Assembly (NCBI GenBank): GCA_000149265.1
Contig: CH003018.1
Coordinates: forward strand, 1,254,029 to 1,318,028
Reading direction: 5' to 3'
Length of the DNA stretch: 64,000 nt
Source: Ciona savignyi
Taxonomy: Eukaryota > Chordata > Ascidiacea > Phlebobranchia > Cionidae
Shown here: piece by piece, positions 13,401 to 26,700 of the stretch
How the letters are laid out: every line of letters begins with the position of its first letter
Numbering within the stretch: the first letter of the stretch is position 1
Position numbers and translations under genes: made by a program
The notes under the pieces: generated by a model
The model's database searches: none
The model's input: only the letters and a program-made list of their open reading frames with translations
What the model was told of the DNA's origin: nothing

Positions 13401-16025
13401 TTACGTTAGCAGAAGAACAAATTCAAATCGATGATGTCATTATAGCAGAGCAGGTTCGCTCAAGTGGTGTCGAAGAACTTGAATACTGCAACAATCCTTT
13501 AATGTCGTCATCTCCAAAAAGAACGCATCAAAATTTGCGTTCGAACGCAATGTCCTTTGACAATACGGAATTATTCTTACATCAAAGAAAACCGAAGAGT
13601 CGAGCAAGTTACAGTTTCGATGGTTCACGTTCTCACCTGTTGCGTCATAACCTGATATGGAGGGGAGGCCTATGGAATTTGAGATAGACTGCAGCAACAG
13701 CGACATTGAGGTGCGTTATATGAAGGATTTAAGAAGAGAAGTTGGAAGGTCAAGGCTGGAAAAACCTCTTACAGTTGGTAAGTTTCTGGCGCATGGTTAT
13801 ATGTTGAAATGGTGGCATGAAACTTGTCTGCATGAAGTTGTGTGGATGTAACATAATAATACATGTTCAGTTTGTTTTGGAAAGGACCAAGTGATATGGA
13901 AAGGATGAAGAACGAAAGAGACTGTTTAACCCAAAGGGTAAGTTGAAGTTGGCTCCAGTTAAAATGAATCCTTTAAATTAATACGGTATTGGTCAAGATA
14001 ATAAACACAGTAATGATTATAATATTAAATGTTAGTTTTATTAGTTCCTAACATGTAATTTCAGAGATCAAACCAAGCACCAAGCGATATCAAGTTGGAC
14101 ATGAGTTCGTCACTTGAAGCGCTATTGAGTCCTACCAATCGACCAAGACAAAGACGCTTGTGCTCTCCACCAGACATTCTTGCACAGGACGATAGTAGCC
14201 ATATTGCCCCAAAAGACAACACAAGTAATCAAAATAATACAATAATGCCCTTGTCGCAAAAACATGCTATGAACGAACTTGAGAAACCAAACCAGAACAA
14301 TTTTACGAAAGTATCTTCAAATTATTTAATCCCGAAACCGACCGTAATTTCACTTTCTGATGTTCACCAGTCATTGAGGTTGCACGAAGGGGGTATTACA
14401 TCGCCCACGTCATCTTCTTGTAGCCCCAGAAAACTCGTAGACGAATCTTCGGCTAGTTCAATTAAGAGAGCGGAGTCCTTTTCGTTGAATCACGAAACAC
14501 AGTTCTTGTGTCACTCTGATGAATTTCTCATGCCAATAAGCCAACCGCCTAGTTTTGAAATTCTTCCTGTAATTGAAAATTCAATGGAAATTATTTCAAA
14601 GAAGAAAACAACAAGCCGATATCAATGGGGTAGTCTTGGTAGATTGTCCAAGTTAAAAAAACTGACACTTCCTGCAAACATTAGTCAAGTTCCGTCTTGT
14701 GAAGTGAAACCCCAACCACTGCATACGTGTGTAACTCCACTACCTGTACTGAGTCCGGAAAGCAAAGATTTCTTAGTTAAAACTTCAGTGAAAGGTTTTT
14801 TGACTTTTTCATTTGCGAAATACAAATAAAAACGTCGTATTTTGTATCAACAGGTTCAACCCGGGCATAAATGAAGTAATTGTTACTGAGTCAAGGACCC
14901 CTCCTTCCACCCTTAATACCACATTATCAAGGCGAATCATCGAGCAGTGGTTATATCACACAAGACACCATAATCTCTTCTCCCTGTATGCAGCGTGGAA
15001 GGTAATGAATTTCTTACATTAAAAGCAAACTTAGGTATACACTTTACCGTGATTCTAATTATCCGAGCAGTATATGACAGTGTTGTAATAACTTGTAACA
15101 ACGACTGGACTCCCATTTTACAAACACCCTAGTTGACCCGAGATTCGATATAAAAAGACTTGATTTGGTTCAATTTTTTGAAGAATTGACTTAGGTTAAT
15201 TAGAGTTAATCACTTTGGTCAAAATACTGTGTACTGTTAACTGATTGTAACAATAGTTACTGCAGTCCTTTACAAAGTACAAAAAACTTATTTTATTTTC
15301 CATTTACCTTTATTAAATTAAAAATTTCAAAAAGTCTGACTTACAATATTGTGACTTGGTCATATTGACTTAATAACAACACTAGTATCTGCTTCACAAA
15401 TCGTAATGTGACAGGGCAAAGCGAGACAATTCTTCGGTGGAGGATAATTATGAGTGGGATTCGGAATATGCGATGGAATCAGAGATACTTGAAGCTTTGA
15501 AGAATTTGGAGAGTTTGAAATCGCCTACAAATGTCTCGGATGTAATTAGTTTTAGTTTTTTCTCCTCCTAATAAAATACAGCTACATATTAATATTTAAT
15601 AGGAGTTGAGGAGACAACTTTGTAAATTCACTGACGGTCTATCTCCTGATTCCAGTTTGTGCTCCAACAAAACAATCAAAGAGAGGGTAACACGTTCATT
15701 TTATGAAACAATATATAACAATTTTACCCTGTAGTTTAACTTTCAACCGTTATAATCTGTTATAAATTTTGTTTTAGCATCTCTCTGACGTTATGGAAGA
15801 ACAATTAAAGAAAGAAGACATTGAAAGAAGGTATATCCCTTTTGATCTAATATAAACAAGTTTTATATAAATAAACCTTGTGCACTTATTTTTAAAATAA
15901 ATCTCCTAATTTTTTACAGGTGTGCTATTCTCAAGCAAGAGTTTATAGAGTTTCGTCACTCCCAACAACAAAACAATCAACTTCTACCAGACCAATTAAA
16001 TATAGCCGATACTCAAAATGTGTAA
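1402..16025 (+). CDS. igsf9: Turtle/IGSF9-family cell-adhesion receptor, gene A (5' incomplete)
   Basis: Single-pass adhesion receptor like insect Turtle and vertebrate IGSF9. Exons in phase: 1402-1566, 2099-2257 (Ig1), 6732-6874, 7072-7201 (Ig2), 7255-7360, 7491-7672 (Ig3), 8148-8290, 8768-9025 (Ig4 and start of Ig5), 9090-9237, 9604-9718, 10757-10929 (FN3-1), 11166-11360, 11696-11884 (FN3-2), 12069-12233 (membrane helix LIVLIILLLFIAW), 12450-12498, 12592-12743, 12874-13032, 13167-13777, 13885-13937, 14065-14794, 14854-15001, 15422-15541, 15603-15686, 15778-15830, 15920-16025. Ig2 to Ig5 show the expected Cys/Trp pairs and DxGxYxC motifs. The signal-peptide exon is missing. Two tail junctions (13650-13687 and 14794/14854) need one extra base each to stay in frame, so the tail may be broken, polymorphic or misassembled. 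The ectodomain assignment is solid; tail exons are less certain. Confidence 0.85.
1655..1912 (+). repeat. Degenerate short direct repeats
   Basis: Blocks built on CACTTTATATCGTNTTTATCA recur at about 1660, 1829, 1864 and 1889 in the intron between the two Ig1 exons of gene A. They are linked by ACTAAAC and CAAAATGTAGT segments that are also repeated. This is a local decayed duplication with no coding content. Confidence 0.5.
2258..6731 (+). other. Long intron of gene A between Ig1 and Ig2
   Basis: A 4.5 kb intron separates the Ig1 and Ig2 exons, the same position as the 2.3 kb intron of gene B that holds an alternative first exon. It contains an (AT)n tract at about 5854-5879 and a weak candidate start exon at 5433-5467 (discussed in findings). 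The other open frames are short, lack splice context and look random. Confidence 0.5.
5854..5879. repeat. (AT)n microsatellite
   Basis: An uninterrupted run of about 13 AT dinucleotides lies inside the long intron of gene A. It is likely to vary in length between individuals. Confidence 0.9.
10315..10618. mobile_element. hAT-like non-autonomous element (MITE)
   Basis: The left end reads CGGTGTTTCTCAACC, and the right end read in reverse is CAGTGGTTCTCAACGGGG. These match each other and the CAG-GG-TCTCAAC terminal type known from hAT/Charlie elements. The 304-bp interior has no coding capacity. It lies in the 1 kb intron that splits FN3-1 of gene A. Flanking 8-mers are only partly alike, so the target duplication has decayed. 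Confidence 0.6.
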
Positions 16026-17771
16026 CTGTTTTTCATTTACAATAAATATTTTATATTTCGTATAGCTATAATTGCACACATTGTTCCAGTATGCAGATTG
16101 AATTTTATGAAATCTAGTAGAGCAGACGTAAACCATTTCATTTCACATTTCATGTTCTTTATTATGGTACTGATAAACGACCTACCGATCGTATCTGATT
16201 TTCATTTCGGTGTGATTTATCCCTAATTTATGTTTCCAGGTCCCTATCATTTCTTATGTTTTTATACTTTATTTCTTTTACCTTGTTTCGTTTACCTGAA
16301 TAAAAGTACGATGAACCCTCGCGTCTGAAGCATTTTATACATTGACCAATCAAGCAACAACATCCAATGCGATGAACAGATTTAATCACGCAAAGACAGT
16401 AACGTTGGAAATTGATATTTTAATCTTCCGTTTTGTTGTACAGAAGAATAAATCTTGTAACAAAACAGCGGTAGTTGAAAGTTAAAATAGTATCTAGAAT
16501 TAGACAATCTAATTGCCTATTCAAAATCGGCTAAAATTAAAAGTTTTATCGCTAAAACTTCCGTAATTGCCAAGTCACTTATGCTGTTTCAAATTTTATT
16601 TGACGCGCTATGTCAAGACGGTCCATTTAAAACGTCACTCATATTTATAACAAGGCAAGGTTATTATTGGCTGTGTGGCAATTCGCAAGATAAGCGTTAA
16701 TAATTCATTCTTCTGGGCTTCCCTGGACCACTCAAGATAGTATCTGCGGCGAAACATGATCTCCAACTACATTGAGTGCACCACGGTGCGAAAATTATGC
16801 GAATCGTTCTGGTATTCTTGCAGCTTTTAAGCGCAAGCAGGCATTTACAGAATAAAAGTCTCCTTTAAAATAAATCTCGAAGCTTTTTACATTACGTCAC
16901 CTATCGAATACTTATTTATTGGGTAATTTCTTAATAAAACTTGTCATTTTGGCTTCCGAAAATAACCTTTCCAATAAAATAACATTGCCAACCTATAATC
17001 GAATATTACACTAACAGAAAAATCAATATTTACTCTTAATTTCATGCGTGGTCTGCGAAGTTTAAACTTATAAAGATTGTGCATGGCTGGCTATGTGCGA
17101 TAAATGGTAAGCGCTTGCTGATTTGTATAGAAAACCGCTTATTAGGTGTACACAACACCTCCAAGGGTCTGTGTTAATTTTTTACCAGCCACAGTGTCGA
17201 AGTCTAAATACATCGTCGTTTCATACTGACTTACGCACACCATATAAACAGATCTATCAATTCTAGTCGGGTGTAATATTATCCTGGATGAAAACACAAA
17301 ACATGGACACTTCCTATTGTAGACAATCCAATAACGCCAACGTAGGATGTGTAATATCACAATTGGAATCACAAAATTGTGGTATAACTGCACTATATAA
17401 GCCCAATAGGTAATATTATATTATGTGAGATAAAGGAATAATAATCTTTCCATACACGAGCACGATGACTTTTATAAGTCTTTTTATTTGCATGAGGATG
17501 CAAAACGAGAGAACGCGCGATGGATTATGTTCGCTATTCTCTTCTGTGTTTGTAAAAAAAAACACTTTCTTATCTTTTCCACTCCAGCTCATTCTGAAAG
17601 AAAGCGTTACGACCCACAGTCAATAAAAAGTATATTAAAATTTATCAGTCAATTTATGGTTACAGCTACAATCTTAAATTAAAATAGAAAGTATTTTAAA
17701 AACATCGTTTTAGTTAAACTTTTTTAGAACACTCATAAGTTTCGACTAACGTAACATACATCAGGACAAAG
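16026..17771. other. Intergenic region between the two Turtle-like genes
   Basis: An AATAAA at 16041-16046, 16 bases after the gene A stop, is a plausible poly(A) signal. The remaining 1.7 kb should include the promoter and 5' UTR of gene B, but I see no clear TATA box or other recognisable element. Open frames here are short and not splice-compatible. Confidence 0.5.
16041..16046 (+). terminator. Candidate poly(A) signal of gene A
   Basis: AATAAA lies 16 bases downstream of the TAA stop at 16023-16025, in AT-rich sequence. The 3' UTR would be very short, which is common in compact genomes. Confidence 0.5.
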
Positions 17772-20700
17772 ATGTATTGCAGGATTAAACTATTTATTTT
17801 AGTGATGTTATCTCGAAATGTAGTCATAGGTAAGTTGAATTTATTCTTCTATTAGTGCAGTTTTTAAGGTGATGTCAACAAAGTATAATATACTACAAAC
17901 TTGAAATGACTCGGGTGGATTATAAATCATTAACTTGTGCTAATATTAACCTTAACAACATGTTAATAATCATATTTTTTAGTATGTATTTCACCTAAGG
18001 CTCTTTAGATGAGAGTCTTTTATCCGATGTCAATTACAGCTATAACGCAACGTGGCAATGTGTTTCATTGATCAGATCAATAAAAGGTCCGCTTTAAAAC
18101 GTATTATCCGCTATGTTATATTATTCGTTGACATTATGTTCTCCAAAGAATTTATTTTACAGTAATCGCGAAAGAATTATGGGGTGCCAAAAGAAACATT
18201 TCAAACACTGCATGAAAATGACATTAATCCGGTAGTGAGAATATTGCTTAACTATTGATTTAGTGACAACCGCGTCCGCGTGTTAAGTCTTAATATAAAT
18301 TATCGCACATTTACAAAGCTTCACGATATAATATCAATGGCATCCTTCTCGTTATATTTTCTAACCGTGTTTTAAACGTTTAATAATAATAAAGAACATA
18401 AAATATTCTGCAATGTCTTGTCTTTATTGTGCCGTTTCCCTCTTTCCATCCTTACCTCTCTAGTTTTACCCGCAATATTTGCTTCGCCACTGGATATAAC
18501 CTATGTCACGTACTCAATTAAAACGTGGTATACTAACAGTCAGCGCAGATTGAAAGTGTACAATAAGTTAAAATATTTGCCATATCGAACCATGGAAATA
18601 TACTTATTCATAATTGCTGTTGAACTTAACATCTTTAAAATAAAAAAGGCGATAGCTTTTTGGGTTTCGTTGATGTTAGTTTGATTCGTGTATAAAATTT
18701 AACGTTTATAACCAACGTAAACTTTCTGCGGATATACAAATAATATTATGACAACTAACTGTTACGCGAATGCTTTGTGTTTGTTTAACCGTAGGCTTTA
18801 TCGTGTAACGAAAGTTTCGTTCTACAAACGTCAGAAAGCCTTGTAGAAGCATTCGACCGGTAATATTGGGTGAACAATGCGTTGAATAACTGGCATTGTT
18901 GACAGATTTTATTCTCATTAAGAATTCCAATAAAATGGGCCACATAATATATCATCGTGCAGGAGTATATATCCATTTAACCAACTCGGTTAATAGTATT
19001 GTTTTCGTTGTAAGTTATAATCTTTTAATGTTCTAAGCGACATTACACAATATTAACGTATCCAAAAAACGTTGTATGCTGTATATTATTTTGTTTTAAT
19101 TGCTTATATTTCAAGCTATTTATGTCATTTCGCTAGCACAAGAGCTAAAATCAGCGACCAGAGTTTTTGTTCGCCAGCAATCTTTCTGACGGTCGTGTTG
19201 AACCGACCAAGTCGTAAAATATTTAAGCATTTCTCACATGCATGTTCGCCAATGCATCACTTATTGATGGGGTGCACACACGAGGATGATCAGTACAACC
19301 TGTTTTCCCCTATACCTATTTTATATTTTATTTAAGATTTGTTCAGAAGTATCTTGTATATTTATTTAACACAGTATTACCTTAAAACAATACCACTACT
19401 AAAGAACCTAAAGATTTAATAAAATTATAACCAGTATTTTAATATACAGTCAACTCGAGGGAAATAATACCAGTGCAAGCTGGTAACACCGCCATAATGC
19501 CATGTTCCAGCAATCGGGCAATCAGACATGAATCAAGACCACACGTCATCGAATGGTTACATCAAGACCATCCTGTACCGGTTTTTATTAAAATATGGAA
19601 ACGTCCTCCACATATAAGTCCCCACTTTAAAGGTTAGTTACCATAGGATATTCGTGTTTTATCCCCGCAGGTGGTAAAATGCAGAGCGCATTTCCAAACG
19701 GACAACCGTAAAATTATCTCCTGCTGCCCACCGCCGGGTTATCGGAGCTGTAGCAATGTGAAGTATATGGCTGGGGTGTTTTCTCTGTGTTAGTTTAAAT
19801 TTAAAACATTTATTTACTGGCTTTAAGCGACATTTGCTTAAAGCGTCTGGTGATCTTACAGTCGACACTCTAACTGAGAACTCAAATCTGATGGGTTAAA
19901 TTGTATTCGTCAAATAAAGTAATAAGCTGTGATAGAATATACAAAGGATTCAATAACTTCGTCAATAATAATAATAATTAATTACCAACACATACACACA
20001 CACTGTATTAACTATACCTTCTGCAACTGCTGTTCTCCAATGTTTTTTTTATTATCTCTCTTATTCTAACTCTCGTCCAAACAAAGTATTGGAATCGTTG
20101 GCGCACAGAGTAAACGGGCAAGTGAAGACAAAAGGTTTTTTTGATATCGTTGTGTCTATTATACTTGAATGTTCACATCAATACATCGCACGACTTGCGA
20201 GCTCGTAAGCATGCCGGTGTTGTTGCTCATCACGGAATAAGATTCGTTTGCATGGGGGTTAAACTGAGCTTTGTCAGTACTGTATATACCGTTTGTTGTA
20301 TGTTTCTGTGTTCTTGCGAAAAAGATCGTGTAATTTCAACGTTATATAAACACAAGTTTTTTTGTTCTGACGCACGGGTGTGGCATTGCGGTTTTATAAC
20401 ACTTATTTTTATACGGAGAATAGATCCTAAACTTAAACTAGTGAATAGTTTTTTAAATATTCTTTATGTACATATTGCACATTTTGTTTCACATCATTAA
20501 TTATTCATTAAAAAACCATCATTTTTATTTTTTACCGAGCGTCCTATCGAATCTGCTATCATTTAATCTTACGATAACTTTGTTGTATGATTTTGTATAT
20601 TCTTTTAAATTCGTAGTTTTGAACCTTTTTTGTAACAATGGCTTACTAGAGTAACTGTCGTTTTGTCTACCCATTCGCCTTTTAACTTTGTAAATTAAGT

Positions 20701-23700
20701 AATTGAAGAAGCTAAACAACAAAATAAACTAAATTCTGTGACCCAGGACGCATGTCATTATTGCGCAACAGTGCCACCTTGAGGATTACGAAAGTACAAA
20801 TAGAGGACGAGGGGTGGTACGAATGCCGCGTGTTTTTCTTTGATGCTCCTGTGACTAGAGAAAATGACACAATTATGCAGTCAAACAATAATACTCAAAT
20901 AAAGCTTTATGTTACAGGTATGCCATTTCTTATAAAATAAGTATAAAACTTAAATTCGTACATTCTATTTAATTAAACAGGACTGTCAAATTTTTAAAGA
21001 CCATAATTTTAAAAGTGTTTTTTTTTCAGTGCATAAACATTCTGAATCATTTATTATATTTGTTATTTAGTTATTAAACAACGATTAATATCATGATCAC
21101 GGTTTAGTAGGTTCAGCAATATCCCGGGCTTCGGTTGTTATCGAATATCGATCATGGCGGCACGTATTATCTATGTCACTGTATATCTTCTCGCACATTT
21201 ATCTCGCGGTTCTTTTAAAATCCTGTGGAATTTAATGCAAGAGTGAAGACAACGTGTAAACTCCATACTGTCAGTTAAATAGTTGTGGAGACACAATAAC
21301 CACTCGAAGCCTTTTGACAGGGCCATGAATATAGTTACTATAGAAACAGAGAGATCGTTGAGAGTCGCAGTAACTACTTTCTTTTTTGTATATGAAAGTG
21401 CGCTGTATGTTTATGCTAGCTTATAGCCTAGGAATAGTTCAATGATTACAACTGTCTTGGTTTATTGCTGTACATTGCGTATTTTTAATTGAGGTTATTT
21501 TAATTTTACCCTTTATTCGTTGGGTAATATTTTAATATGTTAAAAAAATTAAATCGCTTTGAGTAAACAGCGAGAATAATTTTTGGATTGCGAACGTGAT
21601 AACGGGCCGGCGCGATAACAAGCAATAATGCAGTGATATGCGTTTAGTTATACGGTTATGATCTCACCATGCAACGTATAGACATGCTAGATGGTAAAAG
21701 TATTTCTGGAAGCCTACATAAATCATATAATTTTAATCTATTTAAATCAAGAGAGTTTTGAAGCTAACTGTTTTTCCATACAGATAGTGTGACGAATGTA
21801 AATCCAATTAAGAAATATCCCCCTGCCTTCCAGATCATTTACCCAGGCAGTAAAATCGGTTTACAAACGATTCGACACTCATTACGTCATCAATTCATCG
21901 CTAAATAGGATCGTAGTAAGCTGTTTGCCCGCGAAGTCTCTCCATTTAAATTGTTAACACACTGCACTGTTAAAATCAGAGGTGAAATTTAAACTCCAAG
22001 AAAAGTCGATTTACGCTGTAAGTGGCTGGCTACGCACAATTCTTTTCCGCTTTTGTTAGCCATCCAAGAACACTTCATTCAACTAGAAACGTGTCTGCTA
22101 CTTAATTATTCAGACCACAAGTCCGCTTGTAAGACAGAGCTCGCTCATTACTCGTGAGTGGTCGACCACTTGTACATGAGTGAGCTGCTGGAAGATTATG
22201 GAGGCGATCAGGCATCAGGGTGCTTAAAACGTATAGGGCAGCAGCACGTCAGATTGAAGTGATACACGATTTGAGGATTTTATTTGGACAAATATTATAA
22301 ATTTGTAGTTGTATTTTGCAGTGCAAAACATACTGTAGATAAAATTTTTAACAGCACAGGATAAACGTGGGATAGTCTCAATATTATTATTTTGTTATAT
22401 ATGTTGCTTCAAAGAATACGTGTTCATGAAAGGTTCCAACATCGAATTGCACTTCATCGATTGGGCGTTGATAGCGCCATATTTCATTATTCCCGGCTTT
22501 CTTTGGAAGCTTATGAAATGTTAGCAGTGTGTGACAGATGCCCTCACTTACAGAATTTTAACAGTCGCTAATTTTGAAGACCAAGCGTCGCTTTAATAAT
22601 TTGTTTACAAACCGCGATATTAGTAAACGTCCATTGAAGTATAATTTACGTTGTCTAATCTAGGGAAAATAATTAGATCCCAGATCGATGGTTGGTCACA
22701 AGGGGGTGAATTCAAACTATTGACTTATAAAAGTATATTGTTTGTGGACTTTATTATTGTCCTTCAATCATAAAAGAATGTTTGTTTATTGAAAACTTTT
22801 AAATTTAGTTATATTGGCCTGTAAGCGCAGGATACAGTTGTTAGTACAGGAACACTTTTTTGTTTATGCAGGTAAAACAGACAGCTCTGCTTAAGTAACT
22901 TTGTGTAATATGCATTGGAAATATCTTCTCATATTTGCTTCATGTTTTACTGCTGTGTACTCAGGTAACGAATACATAATTGTAACCGTGTCGAATAAGT
23001 TCTCAGAATCAGCTAATTTAAGTATATGTTACCCTTTTTATGATTTTGTAAATTAAATATTTCAGTGTGCATATGTACATGTATAACCCTCTTATTTTAC
23101 TTACTATTTTATTAATCTCAAATTTAACGTAAGCATATTATTACAACGGGACACGTCCATTGATTCTGTTACTTTTTTAAATTTAAACAAATTCTGCTTC
23201 CCAGCTCCACCTGCATTCCAATCCACCCCACCCCCCGTCGCTGTGGCACGTCTCCGGGAATCCCTTCTATTACGTTGTCGAGTAGTGGGGAAACCTCCCC
23301 CTGACGTCACTTGGAGAAAAGATGGCTGGCTTTTGAGAAATGATGAGGTTTGAAATTAATATTAAATTAAATCCGACTGTGTATTACCTCTAAGCTGGTT
23401 ATTGTAGAATGGAATAGAAATTAAAGGAGGTGAACTGCTTATTCGCTCACTAACCAAAACACATCGCGGCAACTACAAATGCCAAGGCAGAAATTCGGAG
23501 GGACAGGTGGACCACGTGACTAAAGTTTTAGTACAAGGTAAGTCGACGACGGCGTTTAGTTTTTTATGGTGAATGAAATAAAATATTCCAGCCGCTCCTG
23601 AAATCACGGTTTCACCGATGGATCTTAGAATAACGGAAGGTCAGGACGGTTTCTTTTACTGCAAAGCGGATGGATATCCAGACGACATCACCTACAGGTA

Positions 23701-26700
23701 AATGCTTAGTTTTAATAATATTGATAACTTTTTAAAACTATTCTCCTTTGTACATTACCAGTTGGTATTACAACGGTGTGGCTGCGGATGATAGTTCTCA
23801 GCTGATGGGACGGTATAGAACATTTAATGACGGGACTTTGGAAATAGAGTCAGTTCGCCAGGAAGATAGTGGAAATGTTAGCTGCGTGGCTTCGAATGAT
23901 TTCGGAAGTTCTCCTTCGGTTTCTGCTCGGCTCATCATACAATGTAACGTACTTATTGGCCTATGTATGCTTACTTGCTTATGTAAGAATATTACATGTC
24001 TTTTTTAACAATATTAAGTTGTCTGATCCAAATTAATTAGGACAACTTGTTGCCTGTACTGAATAAGCTTATGGAATATTGGGAAGGATATGCAATACAG
24101 GTTTAATCAAATTGATCGTTTGATCTAACACGCTTTTATTACATTCATGCGCATAGGGAATTTGTGACACATTGCGGTCGCAGTTCACGCCAGAATCAAT
24201 TATTGGGTTCAGGTTGTCAGGTATGAACCGTTTTAAGTGCGCAGAATCATGTCGCGATTTTGTAGTATTTGTTTCAGTGGCATACTGTCATGTTGCATCG
24301 CGGTGTCTTGAGACCCCGTCTCACTCTGTGATGGTCCATACATATAAACTTAAACTATCAAGGATAGAGATATGTTTACATCGTGACCTCTTATCATTTA
24401 TAATGGTCTGATATCTCCGATCTATTTTTGTTCGCCTAATGAATATTTTAAGCTGTCAAATTTGTTTTAACCGGTAATTGCTAAAAAAATTAATGTGACG
24501 CACCGACGTTTTACCCATCAAAGCTTCAAATATTTATTGCATTTTGTGCAATTCTTACATTTCCCCTTAAATAATTAATATATTTAAATATAGTATATAT
24601 AACAACATACTATATCCAAAATGTAGTTGAATTCTTAGTTATATAAGTTATAAACACGATGTAATATTGCACTATTTAAGATTTTACCGTTTTAATTATA
24701 TAATTGTATCATACATGCTTTGATCGGTCAAATAATAAAGCTATGCTATAATCTTGACAGATGCTGCGCAAGTGATCGATATGCCTCCCATCGCTTACGC
24801 TGCCGTTTCACTGCCCATTACTTTACACTGCCCATACATGGCCGAACCACCAGTCACTACTGTAACTTGGCGAAAAAATGGAAACACAGTTGGAATCGCC
24901 AAGGATGAGGTAAGTCAAAATTGCTTTCAGTTCAAGGTGTCAAGTCTGTGTCGGCTATAAATTCTAACAATTTGTTATTATTTAGAATGGACAGATATAT
25001 GCAACCGAAAATAACGAGCTGAAATTTAAAGCTGTGCAGTATTCCGATGAAGGCATCTACACATGTACGCCCTACAATATACTAGGAACTTCGGGAGAAT
25101 CAACAAATATGAGAATGGTTGTAAGAGAATCGCCACGATTTATAGGACGACCCAAAGATAATTACGAAGCTGAAATTGGAAAACCTTTTATGGCCTCATG
25201 TAACGGTAATGGAAACCCCCCGCCAACTGTAAGTTGGCAAAAGGTACTTAATTAAATCACTTTAAAACCCTTTTACAAATGTTTAAAAAAGGCTTTTTTT
25301 ACAAAGTGTTTGAAATTGCCTTTTAAAAATAACCATTCGATTTTAGGTAGGAGCAAGTGATGAATATTACGACCAATACAGATTGTCAAGAAATAATAAC
25401 AACCTAACCATAAGCTCGATTTCAAAAAAAGACCACGGTTTATGGCAATGCGTGCTGACCAATGTTGTTGCCAGAGTTACTGCCAACGTATCCATCAATG
25501 TTAAATGTGAGCTTTGTTAATTTATGTTTTTGACGGTTTTAATATTTGCGCTTTCATCACAGACACGACGCCCCATGCAGCTCGTGACGTCAACGTAACT
25601 ACGTCATCTGGTAACGCCACGGTTTCTTGGACACCTGGTTACGATGGTGGCTACCCCCAGCATTTTGTGGTTTGGTATGTTTCGTCTTGGCTAATGGCCG
25701 TAGTATCTTGTTTACTGTATTGTAAATTGCTATTCGATTGTCAGTACGCGAAGAACGATTTTGGTCTGTTACTTGACTGGGACACATGTTAAATCACTCT
25801 ATTTTGTATTATTTTACATTTGGTGCATTGTTTAACGGGTAGTTACTGTACGAGTTGAGTGTGCTAATCTTTTGGACATCCGAACAGGTATAAAAGAGTG
25901 GATAAGGGCGACCAGGCTTGGTCAACCGCATCTGTAGAGGGTGGTCGCAAGGTGGTAACAGTGAGTCGTCTTGAGCACGAAACTGTGTACCAGTTCTCTG
26001 TGCTTTCAGAGAACGTATTGGGAAGCGGGTCGTTTAGCAAAACTGTCACCAAAAAAACTAAAGGTTATTATTAAAAGTCACAATGTAAAACATAAATAAA
26101 AAGTTTACTTTTTTTAGCTTTACCAAAAAGAGTTAGCCTGACACGTCGTCTAGTATCTATATCGCCACCTCACGACCTTCAGCACACCATCGACTCAGGA
26201 ATGATTGTGCTGGGATGGAAACTACCAGATGTTCCAATGTTTAAAAAATTATTGGGGTTTTTAATAGAATTCCAAAAGCAAGACAAACAATTTTTGCAAC
26301 CGATACCATTAGGCCAATTTGCATACGATCAATCGGGCAAGAAAAAACAAGCTGATGGTAACCTAGCGGTGGGATCATTGGTTGAAAATCCATCACCACC
26401 TGAAATAAATCCGTGGAAGATTTTAAACGCTGTATCTGCCAACACTACATCATACCTCATACCCGGGGACAGCTTAGATCAAGATAGAATTTATCGGTTC
26501 CGTATTCTTTCGGTGTCTATCGAGACCTATGGTCTTCCTTCTTCATTTATCACTGTTTCCACTGAAGGTAAGACATTGTTACGATTAAACATGACCTAAA
26601 TCTTGTGATAATATAGGCATGACATTCTACCGTCCGTCTTCACTTGTTGGTGCATATTCAACAACATTCGCCAACGATGCTGGACTACAAGCAGGAATAA

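Noticed and set aside
17142..17682. Open frames on both strands between the Turtle genes
   Set aside because: Short, low-complexity translations without recognisable motifs, and no matching splice sites.
18418..18684. Open frame resembling a secreted protein start
   Set aside because: It begins at a non-ATG codon, has no splice context in phase with neighbours, and lies in the first intron of gene B.
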